A stretch of 64,000 nt of DNA, taken from contig JAIBCL010000001.1 in the NCBI GenBank assembly GCA_019694165.1, forward strand, positions 310,001 through 374,000, in the 5' to 3' direction. The notes under the pieces are model-generated. The model was not told the DNA's origin, ran no database searches, and was given only the letters and a program-made list of their open reading frames with translations. The position numbers and the translations under genes are program-made. Origin of the DNA: Verrucomicrobiaceae bacterium. GTDB taxonomy: Bacteria > Verrucomicrobiota > Verrucomicrobiia > Verrucomicrobiales > Verrucomicrobiaceae. Shown piece by piece: positions 1 through 9,529 of the stretch; the stretch's first letter is position 1; the number at the start of each line of letters is the position of its first letter.

Positions 1-1401
1 TTTATGTTTGCTTCGCTCACGCTCGCCTCGTCGGCCGGCACGATGCTCTTCATGAAGGAGGAGGCGGAGATATTGCTGCACCGGCCTGTGACGCCTCGCG
101 AGCTGCTCCGTGCAAAGTGCGCCGTGCTCGCCGGCTTTTCGCTGCTGCTGGCCTTCGCGCTGAACATCGGCGGCTTCGTTGCGGGCCCGTTTTGCAAAGG
201 CGCAACCTGGCGCTTCGTGCCGGTGCACTTGCTTTCGACGGTGCTGCTCATGGTGTTCTCCGCCGCGAGCATCGTGCTGGTTTACAATGCGTGCCTGAAG
301 TGGTTCGGACGCGAGCGCTTCGACAATCTGCTGACCTTCATGCAGACCATTCTGAGCGTGGCGATGATGGTCAGCGGTCAGATTGTGCCGCGGCTCATCG
401 GCTTCGATGCCGTCACGCAGATCGATCATGTCGGCGGCTGGATGCTGGCGCTGCCGCCGGTTTGGTTCGGGGCGCTGGACGGATGGCTCGCGGCGGATTT
501 GCCTGGTGCCGCTGATCTCTGGCTGCCTGCGCTCATCGGCGTCGGGGTCACCGCCATCGTAAGCTGGCTCGCCTTCGAGCGGCTGGCATCGGCCTACGGC
601 GAGGGCCTCATGTCGCTGAATGAATCCACCGGCGCCATCCGCGAAAGCACGAGGCCGCGAGGTCGCGTGATCGCGTGGCTCGTGCAAGTGCCGCCGCTGA
701 GCTGGTGGCTGCGCGATGCGGTGGAGCGCCAGTCGTTCATCCTCACCACCGCGTATTGCCTGCGCGATCGCGAAATCAAGCTGCGCCTTTATCCGGGCCT
801 GGCACCGATGCTTTTCATGCCGGTGGTGATGAGTGTGAGCGGCGCGACGGGCGGGGGCGAAACGGCTGCGATGATACAGGGATTCGTCACCTGCTTCCTG
901 GCCATCGTGCCGCTGCAGGCCATGATGATGCTGCGCTGCTCGGAGCATTGGCGTGCGTCGGAGTTCTTCCACGCCGCGCCCGTCCCGCACTGGATGCCCT
1001 TCTTCGATGGCGCGCGGAAGGCCACGCTCGCTTTCCTGGCGTTTCCGCTTGTCGTGCTCGTGACGTCGCTGTTGTGCGCGATCGCGCGGTCGCTCACGCC
1101 TCTCATTCTCGCGGTTCCGTCATTGGTGCTTCTCCCTGCGTTCTCGCAGGTGACCGGCGTAGTCGAGCCGTGGCTGCCGCTCTCGAAGCCGTCGGATGAA
1201 ATGAAGAACTCGGCCGCCGGCTGCATGATGATGGCCGGCGTGATGATGGCTGCTGCCGTCGTCGGCGGACTCGCAAGCGCATCGTGGCGCTTCGGCTGGT
1301 TCCCCTTGTATCTCGCAGTCGAAATCGCCGCCGCCACGGGCGCATCCTTCGTGATGCGGCGCATCATGAGCGAGACACGCTGGCTGCCGGAGCGCTCGTG
1401 A
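1..1401 (+). CDS. polytopic membrane protein, probable ABC-type permease (5' partial)
   Basis: The reading frame is open to the left window edge, so the true start lies outside; the first in-window ATG is at position 4. The visible 465 residues are rich in hydrophobic segments (roughly residues 40-62, 75-97, 110-130, 175-195, 265-320, 345-390, 415-460), separated by short polar loops. This pattern, with a long soluble stretch in the middle, resembles permease subunits of ABC exporters. No ATPase partner is in the window, so the family assignment rests on membrane topology only. It is the only + strand gene before 23284 and converges with the beta-propeller gene ending at 1609. Confidence 0.5.
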   Translation, partial: FMFASLTLASSAGTMLFMKEEAEILLHRPVTPRELLRAKCAVLAGFSLLLAFALNIGGFVAGPFCKGATWRFVPVHLLSTVLLMVFSAASIVLVYNACLKWFGRERFDNLLTFMQTILSVAMMVSGQIVPRLIGFDAVTQIDHVGGWMLALPPVWFGALDGWLAADLPGAADLWLPALIGVGVTAIVSWLAFERLASAYGEGLMSLNESTGAIRESTRPRGRVIAWLVQVPPLSWWLRDAVERQSFILTTAYCLRDREIKLRLYPGLAPMLFMPVVMSVSGATGGGETAAMIQGFVTCFLAIVPLQAMMMLRCSEHWRASEFFHAAPVPHWMPFFDGARKATLAFLAFPLVVLVTSLLCAIARSLTPLILAVPSLVLLPAFSQVTGVVEPWLPLSKPSDEMKNSAAGCMMMAGVMMAAAVVGGLASASWRFGWFPLYLAVEIAAATGASFVMRRIMSETRWLPERS

Positions 1402-1608
1402 AACTGCTCCACCCTGCGGGCCATCGGATCGTCCGCTGGCGTTTTTCACGATCCGCTGTGCGTCATCCGGCACTGCCGCCGTACAATCGCTGCCCAAAAC
1501 AAGTCCGAGGTCCTGCCAGAACAGACCTCTGCTGCGGGTGGCTTTGCTCGGGCGCAAATTCCGACGGTCCCCACTTGCAGCGCCCCGCACCTCTGGCCGG
1601 GCTGCTGC

Positions 1609-2514
1609 TCAGCGCCATACCTCACCCTTGGTCACGTCGCCAGGCACGTCGAGGATCATGATCTGGTTGATGTCCTTGAAGTGCGCGTGGTCGTCGAACT
1701 GCCAGACGACCTTTTTGCCGGGCGTGAGTTCGAAGAATTGAGGCTGCTCGCCGAGGTGACCGTGGCCAAGGTAGTTGCAGAAGACGGTGTTGCCGCCGGG
1801 CAGACGGTGGCAACCGGCCATGAGGCGGAGGGTGTTGCCGGGCAGGTCGTTCTCATTCAGCTCCCACACACTTTTCCCTTCGGCGTCGAATTCGATGACT
1901 TTGTGTCCGTCGCCGCAGGTGACGATGAGGTGGCCGTCGGGCAGCGTGATCGCGCCGTGCGGATCACCGGGGACGGAGAGGGCGCGGAGCACCTTCCCGT
2001 CGGCATCGACATCGACGATCTTGCCCTCACCCTTGAAGCACACTCGGTAGGTGCCGTTGGCGAGCTTGCGCGTACCGCGGAATTGATTGTGCAGCTTGAT
2101 CTCCGGCGCGGTGGCGAGCTTGATCTCTTTGGCGATCTTCCCTGCCCGATCCACCTCGATGATGCGGCTGCTGCCGCACTCGACGATCATCACCTTCCCG
2201 TCCGTCAGCGGCTGGCAGGCATGCACCTCCACTTTGTCAGGCGCCTTGTATTCCCAGACGATCTTCTTCTCCTGCGTCGGCGTGACTTCGAGCGCACCGC
2301 TGACGAAACAGAAGAGGATGTTTCCATTCGGCAGCTTCCAGCAGTCCTGGGGATGCTTGCAGTCGTACTGCCACGCGATCTTTCCGTCGGTGGAGACGAT
2401 GCAGACTTTGTCGCCGCCGTAGTCACAGCATAGGAACGGACGGGAGGCGCGTGCCATGGGTGCGGCGACGAGGACGAGGGCGGTGACAGCGAGGGAGCGC
2501 AGGAAGGTCTTCAT
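1609..2514 (-). CDS. secreted beta-propeller (PQQ/NHL-like repeat) protein
   Basis: This 301-residue protein starts at the ATG at 2514, where a clear signal peptide begins (MKTFLRSLAV, hydrophobic core, then APMARA as a likely cleavage region). A longer frame reaches 2685 but its N-terminus looks like translated intergenic DNA. The mature part has repeated units of the type 'G.IVDVDADGKVL', 'DGHLIVTCGDGHKVIEFD', 'GKVMIVECGSSRIIEVD', typical of multi-bladed beta-propellers found in PVC bacteria. Substrate or partner cannot be told. It is the last gene of the minus-strand respiratory run, but nothing in its sequence links it to respiration. Confidence 0.7.
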   Translation of the reverse strand: MKTFLRSLAVTALVLVAAPMARASRPFLCCDYGGDKVCIVSTDGKIAWQYDCKHPQDCWKLPNGNILFCFVSGALEVTPTQEKKIVWEYKAPDKVEVHACQPLTDGKVMIVECGSSRIIEVDRAGKIAKEIKLATAPEIKLHNQFRGTRKLANGTYRVCFKGEGKIVDVDADGKVLRALSVPGDPHGAITLPDGHLIVTCGDGHKVIEFDAEGKSVWELNENDLPGNTLRLMAGCHRLPGGNTVFCNYLGHGHLGEQPQFFELTPGKKVVWQFDDHAHFKDINQIMILDVPGDVTKGEVWR

Positions 2515-2591
2515 GACGGTGGAGGAGATGTCAGGGCGGTGGATGGTCGATGGCGGACGGGAGGCGGGCAAATCCGAGTCGCAAGCGCCGG

Positions 2592-3026
2592 TTACGAACG
2601 GATGGGAGGGCCGAACCAGATGTAGCACATGAGGTAGATGATGATGCCGGTGACCGACACGTAGAGCCACACGGGCAGGGTCCATCTGGCGATGCGCTTG
2701 TGTTTGTCAAACCGCTCACGCACGGCGGGGATGACGGTGAGGATGATCATGGGGAGGTTCAATCCGGCGAGCGGGATGTGCGTGGCCAGCAGCGCAATGT
2801 AGATGGCCCGCGCGATGCCCTGCCCGGCAAAGCGCACATGCCCGATGTGAAAGTGATAGTAGAGATAGCAGCCGAGGAACGCGGTCGAGAACAGCAGCGC
2901 GATGATCATGCTGACGACATGCGGCTTCCTGTGCCCGCCCTTGATCATCACGAGGCCGATGATGATGTGGAAGAGCGCGCAGGCATTGAAAAGGGTGTAG
3001 AGCTTGGGGAGATCGGCGACGGTCAT
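2592..3026 (-). CDS. DUF420 family membrane protein, oxidase assembly-type
   Basis: A 144-residue protein with four or more membrane segments and the DUF420-like opening 'ADLPKLYTLFNACALFH'. DUF420 proteins (CtaM-like in Bacillus) assist assembly of haem-copper oxidases. I chose the ATG at 3026 because it immediately precedes the family's conserved N-terminus; an upstream TTG at 3089 would add 21 residues of poor character. It lies just downstream of the SCO gene, which ends at 3112, in line with a role in aa3 oxidase assembly. Family call by eye; function inferred from context. Confidence 0.7.
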   Translation of the reverse strand: MTVADLPKLYTLFNACALFHIIIGLVMIKGGHRKPHVVSMIIALLFSTAFLGCYLYYHFHIGHVRFAGQGIARAIYIALLATHIPLAGLNLPMIILTVIPAVRERFDKHKRIARWTLPVWLYVSVTGIIIYLMCYIWFGPPIRS

Positions 3027-3111
3027 GGCAGGCAGTTGATGGTGGTTGCGGTGGATGAGTTTCGAGAAATCAACGGTCAACCCAGTCAATCATCGTGAAC
3101 AGCCGTCAGCC

Positions 3112-3810
3112 TCACTTCCCTGACTTCTGCTCTGCGAGCACCCACTTGAGATCCTGGCGGATCTTCTCCTTCCAGAAGCCTTCGTACTCGGGGTCCATGT
3201 TGGCGATGTCGTAGTGCCCGCGGACGTTGCCCTTGTGATCGACGAGGGCCACTTTCATGTCGTGGATGTACTTGTCGTCGGGATTGAAGCGCTCGGCCTC
3301 GGGTATTTCCTTCACGCCGGCGAACTTGAACTGGAAGGTGAGATAGCCGCGCACCTGCTCCTTCGGGCCGTTGACGAACCACCAGTTGTCCTGCGTGATG
3401 CCGAAGCGCCCGGCGAATTCGGCGAGCGTCTGCGGAGTGTCCTCGGGATCGACGGTGAAGGAGATGAACTGGATGGCGGGATCGGCGCCAAACTCTTCGT
3501 AGAGCTTCTTCATCTTCGACACCACGAGCGCGCAGCCGCGCGGGCAGCGGGTATAAACATAACCGGCGATGATGACCTTCCCGCGCAACTCGGCAAGATG
3601 CACGGACTTGCCGGAGCGCTCGGTGAGTTCGAGGTCGTTCTCGAGGCGGCCCAGGTACGGCGGGCGGTCCTTGTCGCGCTTCATGCTCTGCTGCCAGAGG
3701 TAATTGTAAAACACCACACCGCCGAGCATGATGATGATGATGGGAATCCATATGGTCCACGGATTGACGGACCGCGGCGCGGGATCGGGCTGGGTATCTG
3801 GCTGGGACAT
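3112..3810 (-). CDS. SCO1/SenC-type copper chaperone
   Basis: A 232-residue protein with one N-terminal membrane anchor (about residues 18-37) and an extracytoplasmic thioredoxin-like domain. The copper-binding set of the SCO family is present: CxxxC as C89-P-R-G-C93, and the distal histidine H183 in 'YIHDMKVALVD'. SCO proteins deliver copper to, or reduce, the CuA site of cytochrome c oxidase subunit II, which is encoded upstream in the same run with its CuA ligands intact. It sits between ctaB and the DUF420 gene, all on the same strand with short gaps, so co-transcription with the haem A genes is likely. Confidence 0.9.
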   Translation of the reverse strand: MSQPDTQPDPAPRSVNPWTIWIPIIIIMLGGVVFYNYLWQQSMKRDKDRPPYLGRLENDLELTERSGKSVHLAELRGKVIIAGYVYTRCPRGCALVVSKMKKLYEEFGADPAIQFISFTVDPEDTPQTLAEFAGRFGITQDNWWFVNGPKEQVRGYLTFQFKFAGVKEIPEAERFNPDDKYIHDMKVALVDHKGNVRGHYDIANMDPEYEGFWKEKIRQDLKWVLAEQKSGK

Positions 3811-3840
3811 ACGGGCAAAAGATGGCGTGGCTGCCGGCGC

Positions 3841-4767
3841 TCACTTCCAGGCGAGCACGGACAGGACTAGAACGGCAGGGAGATAGACGAGGGTGCAAAA
3901 GAAAAGCTTCCGCGCATGAGCGCGCTCGCGATGGACGCGGAACTTCCATGCGAGCCAGCACATCCAGCCGGTAAGAATGACGGCAGGCACGAGGAACCAT
4001 GCGTGCGCGACGCCCTGCCACACGGGATAAAACATGAGCAGCAGCGTGGCGATGGCGTAGCCCAGTGCGTGGAGGCTGGTGCGGCGGCCTTCCTCGTCTT
4101 CGTTCGCAAGCATGACGAAGCCGCCCTGACGGTATTGATCGCGATACATCCAGTTGATGGCCAGGAAGTGCGGGAGCTGCCAGAGGAACAGCAGCGCAAA
4201 AAGGTAGATGGCCCCCGGCTCGACGAGCAGGTGCCAGCGGAAATACGGCGCATCTTCCGAAGGCATGCCAGCGGCACCCGCCCAGCCGATGAGCGGCGGC
4301 AGCGCACCGGACACGGCGCCGACGAGCGTGTTGACGGCGGACTGCTGCTTGAGCGGCGTGTAGATGAAGAGATAAACTGCCAGCGTGAGCGCGGTGATGG
4401 CCGCTGCCTCCAGGTTCACCATGTGGGCAAGGTGGATGAGCGCCAGCGCGCTGAGAAGCCAGCCGATGCCGAATGCTGCGGAGGGTGAGATGCGGCCGGC
4501 CGGCAGCGGGCGGTCTGCAGTGCGTGGCATCTTGGAGTCGGGCTCGATCTCCATGAGTTGATTGAACACGCCGGAGCCGAGAGCGGCCAGCGTGCTGCCA
4601 AAGATGGTGTGGACGAGCAGCCGCACATCGAGCGCACCCTTCCGCCCGAGCCAGAAGCCGACGAAGGTGGTGACGATCACCAGCACGCTAAGCCGGAACT
4701 TCGTCAGCACCATGAGGTCTCTCAGGGTGGACGGTGCGGCCGGCGTGATCTCGGCGGGGGCGGACAT
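3841..4767 (-). CDS. ctaB: protohaem IX farnesyltransferase (haem O synthase)
   Basis: A 308-residue UbiA-superfamily membrane protein with about nine hydrophobic segments. The first prenyl-diphosphate/Mg motif region reads 'NQLMEIEPDSKMPRTADRPL', close to the family's NxxxDxxxD...RPLP pattern with Glu in place of the first Asp. A second acidic region is 'YRDQYRQGGFVML'. The enzyme adds a farnesyl group to protohaem to make haem O, which CtaA (encoded just upstream) converts to haem A for the aa3 oxidase. The ATG at 4767 gives a normal N-terminus. Confidence 0.92.
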   Translation of the reverse strand: MSAPAEITPAAPSTLRDLMVLTKFRLSVLVIVTTFVGFWLGRKGALDVRLLVHTIFGSTLAALGSGVFNQLMEIEPDSKMPRTADRPLPAGRISPSAAFGIGWLLSALALIHLAHMVNLEAAAITALTLAVYLFIYTPLKQQSAVNTLVGAVSGALPPLIGWAGAAGMPSEDAPYFRWHLLVEPGAIYLFALLFLWQLPHFLAINWMYRDQYRQGGFVMLANEDEEGRRTSLHALGYAIATLLLMFYPVWQGVAHAWFLVPAVILTGWMCWLAWKFRVHRERAHARKLFFCTLVYLPAVLVLSVLAWK

Positions 4768-4809
4768 GCTGGGATAGTTGGGCGCGATTGGCTAGATCGG
4801 AAAGGCCAA

Positions 4810-4895
4810 AGTGTTCGGCAATCAGTTTTCAGTGTTCAGTCCCAAGCCAGACCTTGGGGATTCGACTTCTGAAAACTGAATACTGAACACCGAAT
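4810..4895. repeat. imperfect inverted repeat between ctaA and ctaB
   Basis: In the 134-nt gap between ctaA and ctaB, the stretch around 4810-4834 (containing cagttttcag) is matched in reverse complement by 4866-4892 (containing ctgaaaactgaa). The arms are about 25 nt with a few mismatches and the spacer is about 30 nt. It could form a long hairpin in the transcript. Similar 'ttcag/gaatc' wording recurs at 7310-7335 and 32836-32908, so it belongs to a dispersed simple-repeat family. Confidence 0.65.
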
Positions 4896-4901
4896 TCCTA
4901 T

Positions 4902-5888
4902 TCACACTCGTTCACCAGCCCCGCGCACACCACCCAGGAGCCACAAACACAAGCCGCTCACGAGCAGGGAGGATAGACCGATGTGAAAAACCTGCGCGAG
5001 GGCGATGATGCCGATCTGCGAGAGCACCACGCCGAGCAGCATTTGGCAGAAGACGAGGGCGGCAATGCCCTTCTCCAGCCAGCCGGCACGGCCGAGCGCG
5101 ACGGACGCCTCGCGAAAAAACCAGAGGCCGAAGCCGAGCACGAACCAGGAGAAACTGCGATGCACGAGATATACCCAGCTCTGCTCCAGCTCCGTAACCC
5201 AGGCGGCGCGAGGCTGGCCGGCGTGAGTGCGGGCAAGGGTATCGGTCATCTCACGCACCTGGCTGCCCATGATGCCTTCGAGCACGACGAGGGCGAAGAG
5301 CGCGGCAGCCAGGAATACCACGCGCCGCGATCCGGCGATTTTCATCCCCCACGGCGAGTCCGTGCCTCGCCAAGCGGTGAAGACCAGCGCGCATTGGAGC
5401 AGGATGGCGAGCGCCATGTGCAGGGTGATGATGCCCGGTTTCAGGCCGCTGAAGACGACGTTGCGCCCGAGCCACGCATTCACCATCACGAGCGCAAACG
5501 AAGCGATGGCGGCGGCGATCACGCTCGTGCGACGCTGGAAAAACGACGCCACGAGCAGCACAATCATGCTGATGCCGACAGGGATGCTGGTCAGGCGGTT
5601 GATGTATTCAGTCCACGTTGCGACGGGATTGAATTCCGCACGCAAGGTCTCGGGCGTGATGGTGGCCGGGTCCCTGCCCTGACGAGCGGCCTTGGCGCGG
5701 AATTTCTCGATGTCGAGCTTGCTGAAGTCGATCTGGTCCGCGCTCGTCGGCGGCACCCAGCAGCCGTAGCAGAACGGCCAGTCCGGACAGCCGAGTCCGG
5801 CCCCCGTGGCGCGAACGATGGCACCGGCGAAGATGAGAATCTCGACGGTGACGAAGGCGATGAGAGCGATGCGCTGGAAACGAGTCAT
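4902..5888 (-). CDS. ctaA: haem A synthase (COX15/CtaA)
   Basis: A 328-residue membrane protein starting at the ATG at 5888, where the first transmembrane helix begins; an upstream in-frame extension to 6071 is rejected as intergenic. Family hallmarks are 'GAIVRATGAGLGCPDWPFC' with C34/C40, and haem-ligand type histidines in 'TLHMALAILLQ', 'VYLVHRSFSW' and 'VFHIGLSSLL'. The motif that reads EYxHR in Bacillus CtaA is here 'EYINRL' (N97), so one of the usual four histidines is replaced. The enzyme oxidises the haem O methyl to haem A. It lies upstream of ctaB on the same strand. Confidence 0.9.
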   Translation of the reverse strand: MTRFQRIALIAFVTVEILIFAGAIVRATGAGLGCPDWPFCYGCWVPPTSADQIDFSKLDIEKFRAKAARQGRDPATITPETLRAEFNPVATWTEYINRLTSIPVGISMIVLLVASFFQRRTSVIAAAIASFALVMVNAWLGRNVVFSGLKPGIITLHMALAILLQCALVFTAWRGTDSPWGMKIAGSRRVVFLAAALFALVVLEGIMGSQVREMTDTLARTHAGQPRAAWVTELEQSWVYLVHRSFSWFVLGFGLWFFREASVALGRAGWLEKGIAALVFCQMLLGVVLSQIGIIALAQVFHIGLSSLLVSGLCLWLLGGVRGAGERV

Positions 5889-6494
5889 GGCCGCGAAGTG
5901 AAGCCATGGTTCAGGAAAACGAAAGGAACAAAACTGCGCGCGAATTGGCGGTGACCGATGAAGTTTGCGATCTCCCTCGGTGCTCCCATCACACCCCGCT
6001 GCCATGGCTCGGATGCACCCACAGGTGGCGGTTGGCGGCTTTGTCGTGGATGCGCACCAGGCCGAGCGCATGACAATTCGTCAGGTCATCCGTCTTGCAC
6101 TGCGTTTTCAAAAAGCTGTGCAACCAGTTCGGCTTCACCAAGTCAATCAGGAACAGGCATGGTGACCAGGCGCGCGGAATCGTCCAACCCGGGCACGATG
6201 CCATCGATGATGCATGCGGCTTGGCGATGTCAGAGCAGAATGCATCGTGGGCGTGGTGATTTCGCTGCACACGGCTTCGCGGACGGGCGCGATCATTTCA
6301 TCCTGCCACTGCCGCGAGGTCTCTCGATGGAACCGGCCATCGAGCATGAGATCACGAGACAGCGGTTCCAGGCAGCCTCCGGACACTCCTGGTTTTCGGG
6401 TTCATCTCCCGCGACCGTTCAGTCCGTTCATCTTCCGGTCTCACGCGGCGGCTGAGGGATCAGCCGCCCTACCAGGCACCTTGCCGCGCGGGCT
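5889..6494. other. 606-nt gap between ctaA and coxB; no intact gene, possible decayed reading frame
   Basis: No frame here has a credible start, length and composition. On the minus strand, short runs switch between frames: about 6386-6240 encodes 'ETSRQWQDEMIAPVREA', and about 6140-5990 encodes 'DLVKPNWLHSFLKT' and 'RIHDKAANRHLWV'. The second run faintly recalls the 'VKPxWLxxFL' wording of PVC c-type cytochromes. This could be a frameshifted remnant, but I cannot support a gene. A perfect 8-bp hairpin (6447-6468) lies at the coxB-proximal end. Confidence 0.4.
6447..6468. repeat. GGCGGCTG hairpin downstream of coxB
   Basis: GGCGGCTG (6447-6454) and CAGCCGCC (6461-6468) form a perfect 8-bp stem with a 6-nt loop, 26 nt beyond the coxB stop. 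There is no U-tract on the coxB transcript side, so intrinsic termination is doubtful. The stem and the following 'CTACC' match the wording of the hairpin inside the 96-bp tandem repeat at 44261-44651, so it is probably a member of the same dispersed repeat family. Confidence 0.7.
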
Positions 6495-7295
6495 TCAGTG
6501 TGCAGGAGCCTTCCCAGCGGCGGCAGCTTCGGAGGAGCGCTTCTTCGCACCCTCGGACTGGCCCTTGGACCATTCGTCGAAGTCCTTCTGCTCCACGACT
6601 TCGAGCACGGCCTTCATCTGGGCATGACCTGGGCCGCAGAGCTGGCCGCAGATGATGTCCCAGGTGCCGGTCTTCACGGGCTTGAACCACATATGGGCGC
6701 GCACGCCGGGCGTGGCGTCCTGCGCGGCACGCATGGGGACGAGGGCGAGGTTGTGGATTACGTCCTTGCTGCTGACGTCGATGATGACTGGGCGGCCCAC
6801 GGGCAGCTTCAGGGTGGGGCTGACGAAGTCATCCTTGCCGTTCGGATCGTGAGCGTCGATGCCGACGGGATTGCCGGCATTGGGGTTGAAGAATTTCGGA
6901 TCGTTGACGCCGAGCATCTTGTCGTTGCCGGAGTACTGGAAGTTCCAGAGGAACTTCTCGCCCAGCGCACGCATCCTGAGCACATCGGGTCCCGTGGGAT
7001 ATTCATCAGCCTGGCGCGCCCAAAGCGGAAAGGCGAAACCTAACAACAGGATGGCCTCGACAATGACGACGCCGATCTCGAGATGCGTGGTGGTATGACC
7101 GCGCACGCCGTGGTAGTCGGCCTGCGGATTCCTCTTGGCGCGGAAGCGGCAGAGGACATACACGAGGTAGGCGGACCACCCGACAAAGAGCACCACCATG
7201 AACCAATGCACGAAGCCAAGCATGTGATCGAGAAGCTCGCCGTGCTCGGAGGCGAGGGCAGGGATGCCGAACCATTCGTTGATTTTTGAGACCAT
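6495..7295 (-). CDS. coxB: cytochrome c oxidase subunit II with CuA site
   Basis: 266 residues from the ATG at 7295. Two membrane helices (about 28-50 and 72-92) are followed by the extracytoplasmic cupredoxin domain. CuA ligands are visible: H181 ('DVIHNLALVPM'), C216 and C220 in 'CGQLCGPGHAQM', H224 and M227; the glutamate usually found between the cysteines is Gln (Q218), whose ligand is the backbone carbonyl, so the site should be functional. The subunit receives electrons from cytochrome c and passes them to subunit I. There is no C-terminal fused cytochrome c domain. It is separated from the other cox genes by two very short genes. Confidence 0.93.
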   Translation of the reverse strand: MVSKINEWFGIPALASEHGELLDHMLGFVHWFMVVLFVGWSAYLVYVLCRFRAKRNPQADYHGVRGHTTTHLEIGVVIVEAILLLGFAFPLWARQADEYPTGPDVLRMRALGEKFLWNFQYSGNDKMLGVNDPKFFNPNAGNPVGIDAHDPNGKDDFVSPTLKLPVGRPVIIDVSSKDVIHNLALVPMRAAQDATPGVRAHMWFKPVKTGTWDIICGQLCGPGHAQMKAVLEVVEQKDFDEWSKGQSEGAKKRSSEAAAAGKAPAH

Positions 7296-7314
7296 GTGAG
7301 TGCGGAGGGGGGAT

Positions 7315-7563
7315 TCAGGATTCAGTCCTCGAATCGAAGGCGGACTGGGTGCCGGCGCCACCTTGGGCTTTGACGGTGGCCAGGAGGCGCTGCTGCTTGC
7401 GGGCGAAGCTGATGATGGTGTAAATGAAAGTGCCTAGCACGAACGCGAGGAGGATCAGCATGAAGAGGATCGCATTCCCCTGCGCAAGGGATACCCGGCT
7501 GCCGGCATCGGGGCGGCAGGTGGCGCAAGCGAGGACATCTGAAATGGCGGAGACAGTGTTCAT
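7315..7563 (-). CDS. small single-TM protein, cytochrome oxidase cluster
   Basis: An 82-residue protein with an N-terminal 'LACATCRPD' segment, one transmembrane helix (about residues 30-52, 'AILFMLILLAFVLGTFIYTI') and a basic then Ser/Thr-rich tail. The CxxC-like pair before the helix is notable: in the likely orientation it would sit on the extracytoplasmic side. I do not recognise a named family. Position (19 nt from coxB, 1 nt from the next small gene) argues that it is a real member of the cox transcript, perhaps an oxidase accessory subunit or assembly factor. Confidence 0.6.
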   Translation of the reverse strand: MNTVSAISDVLACATCRPDAGSRVSLAQGNAILFMLILLAFVLGTFIYTIISFARKQQRLLATVKAQGGAGTQSAFDSRTES

Positions 7564-7564
7564 G

Positions 7565-7774
7565 TCAGGTCACATGGATGCTTTTGCACTTCTTGAAGAC
7601 GTACCACAGCCCGTAGGCGATGAGACCGATGGCTATCCACCCGCTGAACATGCCGAGGCCGGCCGCGCCCATGCGCTCCGCCTGCTCGCGCTCGAGATGC
7701 GTCCACAGAAAGAATCCACCGTCGCAGAGGACCGCGAAGACGATGAAGACGATGTGGAAGTGCTTGAGGGACAT
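7565..7774 (-). CDS. small two-TM protein, cytochrome oxidase cluster
   Basis: A 69-residue protein with two hydrophobic helices (about 5-24 and 38-59) joined by a charged loop 'THLEREQAERMGAAG'. The ATG at 7774 is followed directly by the first helix. It sits between the subunit IV gene (16 nt away) and the 82-residue protein (1 nt away). No family recognised; by position it may be a supernumerary oxidase subunit. Confidence 0.55.
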   Translation of the reverse strand: MSLKHFHIVFIVFAVLCDGGFFLWTHLEREQAERMGAAGLGMFSGWIAIGLIAYGLWYVFKKCKSIHVT

Positions 7775-7790
7775 GGACCGGGGACGGAGA

Positions 7791-8126
7791 TCAGTGGCCG
7801 GGAGTCACTCCCTCAAAGCCGCCGAAGTGCAGCGGATTCTGACCGGAGAGGTAAATGAGAACGAACAGGCCGACGACGAAGACCAAGGTGAAAAGGAGCA
7901 CCTTGTAGATGAGGCTGCGCTCGTGGTTGAGGTGCATGAAAATGAGACCGACGAGCGTGGCCTTGAAGGCGGCCAAGGCCATGCCAACGAGGAGATTGTC
8001 ACCATGCGTGGGCAGCTCCACGAATGACAGGCCGACCGTGACGAAAGTGAAGAAGATCAGCCATCCGCCAATCTTCATGTAGGTTTTGACGTGCTTGCTG
8101 AGGTCGTCGTGATTGTCGTGCGCCAT
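7791..8126 (-). CDS. cytochrome c oxidase subunit IV (prokaryotic, CyoD/CtaF-like)
   Basis: 111 residues from the ATG at 8126; a longer frame to 8372 lies inside coxC in another frame and is rejected. Three membrane helices (about 20-38, 46-66, 76-97) and the phrase 'ATLVGLIFMHLNHERSLIY' match the prokaryotic COX4 family, which has a conserved 'FMHL' in helix II. It stabilises the CuB-containing core of the oxidase. It follows coxC with a 26-nt gap. Confidence 0.85.
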   Translation of the reverse strand: MAHDNHDDLSKHVKTYMKIGGWLIFFTFVTVGLSFVELPTHGDNLLVGMALAAFKATLVGLIFMHLNHERSLIYKVLLFTLVFVVGLFVLIYLSGQNPLHFGGFEGVTPGH

Positions 8127-8152
8127 GACGGGTGAGGGACGAGGAGGGTTGA

Positions 8153-9505
<1,353 letters not shown>

Positions 9506-9529
9506 GATCGTGATGCGGTCGTGATGAAA

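Noticed and set aside
3027-3089. TTG start for the DUF420 protein at 3089
   Set aside because: The conserved N-terminus starts at the ATG at 3026; the upstream residues do not fit the family.
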